A stretch of 6,668 bases of DNA from positions 1 to 6,668 of the forward strand of contig DEWO01000153.1 in NCBI GenBank assembly GCA_002363695.1, in the 5' to 3' direction. The notes beneath the pieces are model-generated. The model made no database searches and was not told the origin of the DNA. It was given only the letters and a program-made list of their open reading frames with translations. The stretch comes from Prevotella sp. UBA3208 (GTDB lineage Bacteria; Bacteroidota; Bacteroidia; Bacteroidales; Bacteroidaceae). Made by a program: the position numbers and the translations under genes. Positions 1 through 5,851 of the stretch are shown one piece after another (position 1 is the stretch's first letter; every line of letters begins with the position of its first letter).

Positions 1-47
1 CCGGCTGCGCCGACGATGGTCAGTTTGTCGTTGGTTAAAAATGCCAT
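1..47 (-). CDS. mdh: Malate dehydrogenase, N-terminal fragment (runs off the left edge)
   Basis: Only 15 full codons are present, starting at the ATG whose complement is at 45-47. They read MAFLTNDKLTIVGAAG when the last partial codon (GGn) is taken as glycine. The stretch TIVGAAG is the start of a Rossmann fold: a beta strand running into the glycine-rich NAD-binding loop. The leader MxFLTNxKLxIVGAAG is what I remember for the malate dehydrogenase of Prevotella and Porphyromonas, which oxidises malate to oxaloacetate with NAD in the cytoplasm. The identification rests on 16 residues and on memory, so another lactate/malate dehydrogenase family member is possible. A -7 promoter element lies 42 bases upstream (89-96). 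The gene is divergent from the ATPase gene at 260. Confidence 0.75.
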   Translation of the reverse strand, partial: MAFLTNDKLTIVGAA

Positions 48-81
48 ACTAATTTACGATTTAACAATTTACTATTTATAA

Positions 82-96
82 TTTGCTGCAAAGATA
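82..96 (-). promoter_or_regulatory. Bacteroidetes-type promoter for mdh, overlapping a near-palindrome
   Basis: Read on the minus strand, 96 to 89 is TATCTTTG, a match to the Bacteroidetes -7 consensus TAnnTTTG. Transcription would begin near 84 and give a leader of about 35-40 bases before the mdh ATG. I see no TTTG/TTG -33 element at the usual 19-21 base spacing; the tandem 7-base repeats (107-134) occupy that zone instead. The -7 element runs into TTTGCAGCAAA (92 to 82), a 5-base-arm near-palindrome also present at the opposing promoter. Confidence 0.6.
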
Positions 97-106
97 CAAA
101 AAAATG

Positions 107-134
107 TTCATAGTTCGTAGTTCATAGTTCATAA
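107..134. repeat. Four tandem copies of a 7-base unit
   Basis: Four head-to-tail heptamers are visible: TTCATAG (107-113), TTCGTAG (114-120), TTCATAG (121-127) and TTCATAA (128-134). Copies two and four each differ from the first by one base. The array lies where the -33 region of the mdh promoter should be, so a change in copy number by replication slippage would shift that spacing in 7-base steps. Short AT-rich repeats of this kind are, as I recall, common between genes in Bacteroidales, so it may have no function. Confidence 0.85.
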
Positions 135-234
135 TTTAAAGATTATTTAATGTATGTCTGCTGCTTTGCCAAGTCTGTATGACAAAACTGACGAAAAAGT
201 CCTCCAAAAGGGTGGCTAATTGAAAAATAATCGC

Positions 235-249
235 TATATTTGCAGCAAA
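235..249 (+). promoter_or_regulatory. Bacteroidetes-type promoter for the ATPase/DUF4435 operon
   Basis: Bases 235-242 are TATATTTG, matching the -7 consensus TAnnTTTG. It overlaps TTTGCAGCAAA (239-249), the same 11 bases found in inverted orientation at the mdh promoter. No convincing -33 TTTG lies 19-21 bases upstream; the nearest TTG (220-222) is only 12 bases away. Transcription would start around 246-249, leaving a leader of only about 11-14 bases before the ATG at 260. Confidence 0.65.
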
Positions 250-259
250 CTTGGAAACT

Positions 260-1063
260 ATGAAGTACGCAGATTATATCAAGCAGATAGAGATAGACTC
301 TCTGTGGAGTGGCAAGAAGCACATCTTGTGGACGCTGGATCCGCACGTCAACATCCTGAGCGGCATCAACGGGGTGGGCAAGAGCACTATCCTGAACAAA
401 GTGTTCCGCAGTATCAACACCAATGGTGATCTGATCAACCATCTGCTGAAAGGGGTACACATCACGGCAGAGCCTGAGGATGCGACGCACGTCAGGTTTG
501 ACATCATCCGCTCGCTGGACTCACCGGTGCTGGACTCTGAAACCATGAACATGGTGGACTCACGCATCCGGTCGGCCCTGGATTTCCAGCTGTACCACCT
601 GCAGCGCAAGTATCTGGACTATCAGGTGAACATCGGCAACCGCATTATCTCCGAGTTGCAGCAGGGACACACGGAGGAGGCCCAGCTGCTGTCGGGCTCG
701 AAGAAGCGTTTTCAGGACATGGTGGACGACCTGTTTGAGGAGACTGGCAAAACCATTGTGCGTACGGAGAACGAGATACGCTTCTCGCAGATTGGTGAGA
801 CGCTGGTACCCTACCAGTTGTCGAGCGGTGAGAAGCAGATGCTGGCCATCCTGCTGACGGTGCTGGTGGAGGACCAGCAGCCTTACGTGCTGTTCATGGA
901 CGAGCCGGAGGTCAGCCTGCACATAGAATGGCAGAAACGGCTCATTGACCTCATCTTGGAGCTGAACCCCAACGTACAGATAATTCTGACCACCCACTCG
1001 CCTGCCGTCATCATGAACGGCTGGCTGGACAAGGTGACGGAAGTGAGTGACATTGAAGTGTAA
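260..1063 (+). CDS. Compact ABC-type AAA ATPase (AAA_15/AAA_21-like, OLD/RecF-like)
   Basis: The 267-residue soluble protein carries a full ABC/SMC-type ATPase core. Walker A is GINGVGKST (residues 35-43), the signature motif is LSSGEKQ (187-193), Walker B is VLFMDE (210-215) with D214 and E215, the D-loop EVSLH follows directly, and the switch histidine is H246 in TTHSP. The segment between Walker A and the signature (about 80-180) is charged and probably helical, as in SMC, RecF and OLD proteins, but it is short. There is no Toprim domain in this chain. Nucleotide-driven dimerisation and control of a partner nuclease is the usual role of this class; the substrate here is unknown. I chose ATG 260 over the in-frame TTG at 251, which lies almost on the predicted transcription start; GGAAA at 253-257 could be a weak ribosome site. 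The DUF4435 gene follows after 23 bases. The fold is close to the PARIS protein AriA, but this one is much shorter than I recall for AriA. Confidence 0.88.
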   Translation: MKYADYIKQIEIDSLWSGKKHILWTLDPHVNILSGINGVGKSTILNKVFRSINTNGDLINHLLKGVHITAEPEDATHVRFDIIRSLDSPVLDSETMNMVDSRIRSALDFQLYHLQRKYLDYQVNIGNRIISELQQGHTEEAQLLSGSKKRFQDMVDDLFEETGKTIVRTENEIRFSQIGETLVPYQLSSGEKQMLAILLTVLVEDQQPYVLFMDEPEVSLHIEWQKRLIDLILELNPNVQIILTTHSPAVIMNGWLDKVTEVSDIEV

Positions 1064-1086
1064 AGTGAAAAGTTCGCTACCGCTGT

Positions 1087-2100
1087 ATGGCAAATCGGCT
1101 GAAGGATAATCTCAACTCGCAGTACTTCGAGGCGGCGAACCGCCTGAAGTCGAAGCAGGCACGGCGCAGAATCGTGGCTTATGTCGAGAGTTACGACGAC
1201 ATCTACTTCTGGCGCACTGTGCTCAGCCCGTTTGAGAATGCTGAGCGCTACTTTGAAGTGATGCTGCCTTCGCACCAGAAACTGGAGCGTGGCAAGAAGT
1301 CGGTGCTGATGAACTTTGTGGGTGACCATGTGGGACCGGATATGATAGCCTGTGTCGACGCAGACTTCGACTATCTGCTGCAGGGAGCCACGCCACAGTC
1401 GAAGAAGGTGCTGGAGAGTCCCTACGTCTTCCACACCTATGCCTATGCCATCGAGAACCTGCAATGTTATGCCCCCTCACTGCACGAAACGTGTGTGGCT
1501 GTGACGCTGAACGATCATCGCATCTTCGACTTCGAGGAATATCTGCGCCTGTACTCAGATGCTATATTCCCATTGTTCGTGTGGTCGGTGTGGTTCTATC
1601 GTACGGGCAGACACAACCAATTCTCGCTGACCGACTTTGGCCGCATAGTCGACCCTGGGGGCTTCAATGTGCTGGAACCCCAGCACAGCATAGAGCACTT
1701 GCGCAAGAAGGTCGCCGTGAAGGTGCGTCAGCTGCAGGCCGAGTTTCCCGACAACAAAGAGGAATTCCTGAAGACCAAGGATAGCATAAAGGCTTTGGGC
1801 GTGACAGCCCTGACCACTTACCTCTACATTCAGGGACACCACCTGTTCGACAATGTGGTAGTACCTATATTAAATAAGGTATGTAACCGCCTGCGCCAGG
1901 AGCGTCAGGAAGAGATAGCCCGTACGGCGCGACACCATATGCAGAAGCGTAACGAAATGTCCTGCTACGAACACTCGTTGCAGGACATCCGTCAGGCGTT
2001 GAAGAAGAATACGGGCTATCAGCAGTCGCCCCAGTTCCTGCGTATCCGGCAGGACCTGGAACGGTATTTTACGACAGCACGTAAGTCTCCAGAAATTTAA
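1087..2100 (+). CDS. DUF4435 domain protein with Toprim-like acidic motifs (AriB-like)
   Basis: The 337-residue protein has no signal peptide or membrane segment. The N-terminal half fits DUF4435. Strand 28-34 ends in the VESYDDIYFW motif (33-42; E34, D37, D38), a second motif reads CVDADFD (89-95; D91, D93, D95), and YAIEN follows at 120-124. A glutamate after the first strand plus a DxD motif is the Toprim signature of metal-dependent nucleases and topoisomerases. In PARIS, the DUF4435 protein AriB is a Toprim nuclease that cuts host tRNA when released from the ATPase AriA. The key acidic residues look intact here, so catalytic activity is plausible but unproven. The C-terminal half (about 150-337) is predicted helical and rich in Arg, Lys and Gln (notably 265-300 and 310-332), which may contact nucleic acid. 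The gene lies 23 bases after the ATPase gene and probably shares its promoter. Its last 32 bases overlap manA on the other strand. Base composition and codon choice look like the flanking housekeeping genes. No function is established from the sequence alone. Confidence 0.82.
   Translation: MANRLKDNLNSQYFEAANRLKSKQARRRIVAYVESYDDIYFWRTVLSPFENAERYFEVMLPSHQKLERGKKSVLMNFVGDHVGPDMIACVDADFDYLLQGATPQSKKVLESPYVFHTYAYAIENLQCYAPSLHETCVAVTLNDHRIFDFEEYLRLYSDAIFPLFVWSVWFYRTGRHNQFSLTDFGRIVDPGGFNVLEPQHSIEHLRKKVAVKVRQLQAEFPDNKEEFLKTKDSIKALGVTALTTYLYIQGHHLFDNVVVPILNKVCNRLRQERQEEIARTARHHMQKRNEMSCYEHSLQDIRQALKKNTGYQQSPQFLRIRQDLERYFTTARKSPEI
2069..2100. other. Convergent 3' overlap of the DUF4435 gene and manA
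   Basis: The DUF4435 stop codon (2098-2100, plus strand) and the manA stop codon (complement of 2069-2071) lie inside each other's reading frames, so 32 bases code on both strands. No intergenic terminator is possible between the two genes. Each transcript must end inside the opposite gene or read through as antisense RNA. Confidence 0.95.
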
Positions 2101-2983
2101 TGGTTCCCTCGGCACGTACCTCTTGGACTGTGGCAGGGATGAGCAACGTTTCGCCGGCGCGGAACGGCACTTCCTCGCCGTCAACACTCAGCGAGCCTTC
2201 GCCCTTCAGACCGATGAGAATGACAAACGAGTCGAGCTCGGAGTAGTCGATGGTCATGGGTTCGGTGAGGTCGTAGACGGCCGTGTTGAAGTAGGGACAT
2301 TCCACCAGCAACTGGCCCTCGTTCTTCTGGGGGGTGTACTGCTGACGATAGTCAGGCAGGACGGTGAAGTTGATGCTTTCGGCAGCCTCCTGGGTGTGCA
2401 GCTGTCGCAGGTTGCCGTCCTTGTCGCGCCGCTTGTAGTCATAGATGCGGTAGGTGACATCCGAGGTCTGCTGGATTTCAGCCAGATAGCATCCGGCACC
2501 AATGGCGTGGATGCGGCCTGCAGGGATGAAGAAGCAATCGCCCTCATGGACGTTGTATTGAGCCAGTGCGTTGCAGATGGTGTCGTTGGCCACCATCTCC
2601 TTGTACTGCTCTGGTGTAATCAGCATCTTCAGTCCATTGTAGAGTTTGGCCGTAGGCTGTGAGTCCATGACGTACCACATCTCCGTCTTGCCACGGGGCT
2701 TTCCCTGCCGGTGGGCTATCTCGTCGGTGGGATGTACCTGGATGCTCAGGTCCTGATGGGCATCAATGAACTTGATGAGCAGGGGAAACTCGTCGCCAAA
2801 GCGCTGGTAGTTAGCTTCGCCAATCAGTTTCTCCTTGAGTGTTTTTACCAAATCGTTGAGATTCTGCCCGTCGCAGGGCGTCTCATTGCCGGGGACACCG
2901 CTGATCTGCCAGCTCTCTGTGCCCCAGATAAGGGTCTTCAATAAAGGTGTGAACTTATAGACTTTCACATTCTTAGTGTACAT
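2069..2983 (-). CDS. manA: Mannose-6-phosphate isomerase, class I (short form)
   Basis: This zinc enzyme interconverts fructose-6-phosphate and mannose-6-phosphate, feeding GDP-mannose and GDP-fucose for surface glycans or letting mannose enter glycolysis. The 304-residue cupin protein keeps the expected metal and active-site residues: Q82 and H84 in SIQVHP, E101 in KTEMWY, H159 in GRIHAIG, and R179 in TYRIYD after the family motif AEIQQTSDVTYRIYD. A second, C-terminal cupin half (about 215-304) is present. Compared with relatives of about 320 residues that I remember, the N-terminal loop is missing: LIWG (18-21) runs straight into TESWQISG (22-29), where others have about 15-20 residues between WGG and GESWEISG. 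I use ATG 2983; GTG at codon 6 (VKVYKF) would give an N-terminus closer to the family and cannot be excluded. It lies 55 bases after trkH with no clear TAnnTTTG promoter between, so it is probably the last gene of the dxs-trkA-trkH transcript. Confidence 0.93.
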   Translation of the reverse strand: MYTKNVKVYKFTPLLKTLIWGTESWQISGVPGNETPCDGQNLNDLVKTLKEKLIGEANYQRFGDEFPLLIKFIDAHQDLSIQVHPTDEIAHRQGKPRGKTEMWYVMDSQPTAKLYNGLKMLITPEQYKEMVANDTICNALAQYNVHEGDCFFIPAGRIHAIGAGCYLAEIQQTSDVTYRIYDYKRRDKDGNLRQLHTQEAAESINFTVLPDYRQQYTPQKNEGQLLVECPYFNTAVYDLTEPMTIDYSELDSFVILIGLKGEGSLSVDGEEVPFRAGETLLIPATVQEVRAEGTIKFLETYVLS

Positions 2984-3038
2984 GAGTGTTTGGTATGTAG
3001 TTACTTTATATGATATACGTTTCGTTGCCGGCTTTTAC
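2984..3038 (-). other. trkH-manA intergenic spacer with a short AT palindrome
   Basis: This 55-base gap is the only spacer in the minus-strand row. It contains TATATGATATA at 3007-3017, a perfect 5-base-arm palindrome around one base, and GCCGGC near 3026-3031. There is no U-tract after a strong hairpin, so I see no terminator, and no TAnnTTTG promoter element. Read-through from trkH into manA is the simplest reading. Confidence 0.5.
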
Positions 3039-4499
3039 TTAATTGTCTTTCCAGAAGGCCCGTGTGAAGAGCACCAGCACCGACAGAATTTCCAGACGGC
3101 CTACAAGCATGAGGAACGAGCAGGTCCACTTGATGTGTACAGGCAGTTCGCCCCACGACAGCACGGGGCCTATCTCGGTGCTCAGCGAGGCTCCCACATT
3201 GCTGATACAGCTCAGGGCAATCACTGCGGAGTTGGTGTAGTCGATGCCTGCCATCACCATGATGGTGGCGGTGATGAGCACCATGAAGGTAAAGATGGCA
3301 AAGAATGCCAGCAGGGTGGAGAGTTTCTGTTGGGATACTGTCTGGCCGTTTACCTTGACAGGCAGTATGGCGTTGGGGTGGAGAATGCGTCGGAACTCAT
3401 TGCGCAACACCTTGAAGACCATGACCAGACGGATGCATTTGAAGCCTCCCGTAGTAGACCCTGAACAGGCTCCGATGAACATCAGACAGCCCAGGACCAC
3501 CCAGGTGATGCGTGGCCACATGGCAGCATCGTCGTTGAAGATTCCCGTGGTGGTCATGAAGGACACTACATGGAAGAGCGATGAACGGAAGGCCCGTTCC
3601 AGCCCATATCCGTTGCGGGTCATCAGCAAGTAGGCGATGAATGTGGTTGCTGCGGTAATGATAAAAAGGTAGAGCTTGAACTCGGAACTCTTGAGCAGAT
3701 TGCCCACCTTGAACTTGAAGATAGCCATGTAGAGCATGGCAAAGTTGATGCCCGCCAGAAACTGGTACAGCACGGAAACGTACTCGATGGACGGGGAGTT
3801 GAAATAGGTGGTCGTGTCGTTATGGGTTGCAAAACCACCCGTAGCCGTGGTGGTCATGGCATAGTTGATGCTGTCGAACCAGTTCATGCCACAGGCGTAG
3901 AACGAAAGTACGCAGGCAACGGTCAGCCCCAGATAGATGGTCCAAATCCATTTGGCCATGGTTGACAGTCGCGGATGCATCTTGGAGCGCATCGGGCCTG
4001 TGGCTTCGGCAGAGAATACTTTCACGCTGCCGTTGCCTACCATGGAGGGCAGAATGGCGATGGTGAAAAAGACGATTCCCAAGCCGCCTATCCACTGTGT
4101 CTGCGTGCGCCAATACAGGATGCCGTGGGGCAGCCATTCTACGTCGTTCAGGATGCTGGCCCCAGTGGTGGTGAAGCCGGACATGGTTTCGAAGAACGCA
4201 TCGGTGACGTTAGGGATGTAGCCTCCGATGAGGAAGGGCTGCATACCGAAGAAGGTAAAGATAATCCAGCTGGCCGTGACCAGAAAGTAACTGTCGCGAC
4301 GGCTGAGGTTGTTGGTGGCATTGCGCCCCAGGTATTTGAATACGAAGCCGACACTCACTGTCAGCAGAGTGGCTATGAGGAACGGCAACATGTCATCCTC
4401 GCCATAATACAAGGCTATGCCCACACAGATGGCCAGCATGGTGCCCAGCAGGAACAGCAGTGAGCCGATAATCTTGTATATGAGCGGGAAGTTTACCAT
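3039..4499 (-). CDS. trkH: Trk potassium uptake system membrane subunit TrkH
   Basis: This is the inner-membrane channel subunit of Trk potassium uptake; it conducts K+ and is gated by TrkA bound to its cytoplasmic face. The 486-residue protein is hydrophobic throughout and has the four-repeat M1-P-M2 plan of the SKT superfamily. The four filter loops are visible, with their glycines: FTTTGAS (G113), TTTATGG (G221), FMTTTG (G319) and SNVGAS (G436). The family motif WRTQTQWIGGLG is at 130-141, the gating intramembrane loop ACSGSTTGG at 344-352, and VGRLEIL at 466-472 near the C-terminus. Length and motifs are those of an intact TrkH. The ATG overlaps the end of trkA by 7 bases (4493-4499), so translation is likely coupled and the two subunits made together. 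The fold could also fit KtrB, but the adjacent two-domain TrkA favours TrkH. Confidence 0.97.
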   Translation of the reverse strand: MVNFPLIYKIIGSLLFLLGTMLAICVGIALYYGEDDMLPFLIATLLTVSVGFVFKYLGRNATNNLSRRDSYFLVTASWIIFTFFGMQPFLIGGYIPNVTDAFFETMSGFTTTGASILNDVEWLPHGILYWRTQTQWIGGLGIVFFTIAILPSMVGNGSVKVFSAEATGPMRSKMHPRLSTMAKWIWTIYLGLTVACVLSFYACGMNWFDSINYAMTTTATGGFATHNDTTTYFNSPSIEYVSVLYQFLAGINFAMLYMAIFKFKVGNLLKSSEFKLYLFIITAATTFIAYLLMTRNGYGLERAFRSSLFHVVSFMTTTGIFNDDAAMWPRITWVVLGCLMFIGACSGSTTGGFKCIRLVMVFKVLRNEFRRILHPNAILPVKVNGQTVSQQKLSTLLAFFAIFTFMVLITATIMVMAGIDYTNSAVIALSCISNVGASLSTEIGPVLSWGELPVHIKWTCSFLMLVGRLEILSVLVLFTRAFWKDN

Positions 4500-5851
4500 A
4501 GCGTGTGCTCCTTGAAGTATTTCTCCACTTTTTTCAGGTTCTGCTCATGACAGAACACCATGACGGAGTCGCCAGCCTCAATCTGCGTGTTACCGTTGAC
4601 CAGAATACCCTGCCCGTTGCGTACCAGTCCGCCTATGGTGACACCGGTAGGCAGGCCGAGGTCCTTCACGGGACGTTTGGTTACACGTGCCCCTTTGGCG
4701 GCAGTAAACTCTGCCACGTCACTATCCACCAGCATCAGGCTGCGCACATTGCTGACATCGGCATCGAGCATCATCTGGTAGATGTGGCTGGCAGCCAGCG
4801 TCTTCTTGTTGATGATGGTGCCGATGTCCAGGCTTTCAGCCATGTCGACATAGTCCAGGTTCTCCACCATGGCTATCGTCTTGCGGACTCCCAGACGCTT
4901 GGCGGTCAGGCAGGCCAGAATGTTCGTCTCGGCATTGCCGGTCAGTGCCACAAAGGCCTGTGTATTCTGAATGCCCTCTTCCTGCAGCAGTCCCAAGTCA
5001 CGTCCGTCACCATGGATAATCATCACGTCTTGGTCGGCCAGCTTCTCGTTGAGCTTCTCACAGCGTGCAGCATCCTGTTCGATGATTTTCAGGTTCATAT
5101 AGTCTGGAGCCATCTTGGCCATTCGCACTGCCGTTCGTCCGCCACCCATCACGATGACGTTCTTGACATCGGCATAGTGCTCCTTGCCGCTGATCTGCCG
5201 GATATAGGGAATATACTCGCGTGTGGTCATGAAGTAGGCCAGGTCGTTCTCCTGCAGCACGTCGTTACCACCGGGTATCAGTGCCTCACCATCCCGTTTG
5301 ATGGCTACGATATGATAGGGGTCATCGGGGCCGCAGAGCGTTCGCAACGGCTGGTTCAGCACTTCACAGGTGTTGCGGAGCTTGATGCCCAGCATCACCA
5401 GATCGCCTCCGTTGACGTCCCAACGCTGGCGCACCCACGACATCTTCAGGCCGTTGACAATGTCTACCGCTGCCAGCACTTCAGGAAAAATCAGCGAGTT
5501 GATGCCCATTCGCTCGAAGAGTTCTTTGCGCGTAGGGTCCAGATATTCAAAGTTGTCGATGCGGGCCACCGTTTTCTTGGCACCTAAGGCATGGGCTATC
5601 ATGCACGCATTCATGTTGCGGCTCTCGTCAGGAGTGACGCCGACAAAGAGGTCAGCATTCTCTACTCCTGCCTCCTTCATCGTGTTGATGCTGGTGGTGC
5701 GCCCTTGCAGCGTCATGATGTCATAACGGCTGTCAAGGTCGCCCAGACGGTTAGGGTCCTCGTCTATGAGCACGCAGTCCTGATGGTCGCGTGACAGCAG
5801 TTTCGACAGGTGAGTACCCACGGCACCTGCTCCGGCAATGATAATCTTCAT
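4493..5851 (-). CDS. trkA: Trk system potassium uptake protein TrkA (two RCK modules)
   Basis: This is the cytoplasmic regulatory subunit that binds NAD(H) or other nucleotides and opens the TrkH channel. The 452-residue protein is a full tandem of two RCK modules. The first Rossmann domain starts at residue 1 with the loop GAGAVG (7-12) and acidic D30 at the end of strand 2, followed by a TrkA-C domain at about 140-220. The second Rossmann domain starts near 230 with GGGRTA (236-241) and E258 at the equivalent acidic position, followed by a second TrkA-C domain at about 370-450. The second loop has R-T-A where many TrkA proteins keep a second glycine pattern, so nucleotide binding may differ between halves. 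The start codon overlaps the dxs stop as ATGA (5848-5851), and the stop overlaps the trkH start. Both junctions point to translational coupling within one operon. Confidence 0.97.
   Translation of the reverse strand: MKIIIAGAGAVGTHLSKLLSRDHQDCVLIDEDPNRLGDLDSRYDIMTLQGRTTSINTMKEAGVENADLFVGVTPDESRNMNACMIAHALGAKKTVARIDNFEYLDPTRKELFERMGINSLIFPEVLAAVDIVNGLKMSWVRQRWDVNGGDLVMLGIKLRNTCEVLNQPLRTLCGPDDPYHIVAIKRDGEALIPGGNDVLQENDLAYFMTTREYIPYIRQISGKEHYADVKNVIVMGGGRTAVRMAKMAPDYMNLKIIEQDAARCEKLNEKLADQDVMIIHGDGRDLGLLQEEGIQNTQAFVALTGNAETNILACLTAKRLGVRKTIAMVENLDYVDMAESLDIGTIINKKTLAASHIYQMMLDADVSNVRSLMLVDSDVAEFTAAKGARVTKRPVKDLGLPTGVTIGGLVRNGQGILVNGNTQIEAGDSVMVFCHEQNLKKVEKYFKEHTLW

Noticed and set aside
201..215. 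Hairpin CCTCC-AAAAG-GGTGG as a terminator or riboswitch element
   Set aside because: The stem is five pairs with a mismatch, no U-tract follows on either strand, and it lies upstream of the predicted start of transcription.
251..253. TTG as the start codon of the ATPase
   Set aside because: It would sit within a few bases of the predicted transcription start. The ATG nine bases downstream has GGAAA in front of it and needs no rare start codon.
143..490. Minus-strand open frame of 115 codons running from the ATPase gene into the intergenic region
   Set aside because: Most of it is antisense to the ATPase N-terminus including Walker A, and the protein has no recognisable domain. Its tail in 143-230 could be an old gene remnant, but nothing supports that.
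560..1093. Minus-strand open frames opposite the ATPase and the start of the DUF4435 gene
   Set aside because: They are mirror images of well-supported plus-strand genes, with low-complexity Leu, Gln and His composition and no motif.
260..2100. Calling the pair ariA and ariB (true PARIS)
   Set aside because: The domain pairing fits, but the ATPase is far shorter than I recall for AriA, the context is not a mobile hotspot, and I cannot run the profile search needed. Gene symbols are therefore left blank.
2123..2662. A 179-codon plus-strand frame antisense to manA
   Set aside because: It is fully covered by manA, which keeps all metal ligands. The translation has no family motif, and there is no promoter or ribosome site in front of it.
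3018..3038. A terminator after trkH around GCCGGC
   Set aside because: The GC palindrome has no stable stem extension and no U-tract downstream on the minus strand.
4505..5587. A 360-codon open frame on the plus strand, antisense to trkA
   Set aside because: It lies wholly inside trkA, which has complete RCK motifs and correct length. The antisense translation is rich in His, Gln and Val with no recognisable motif, as expected for the complement of a GC-rich coding gene.
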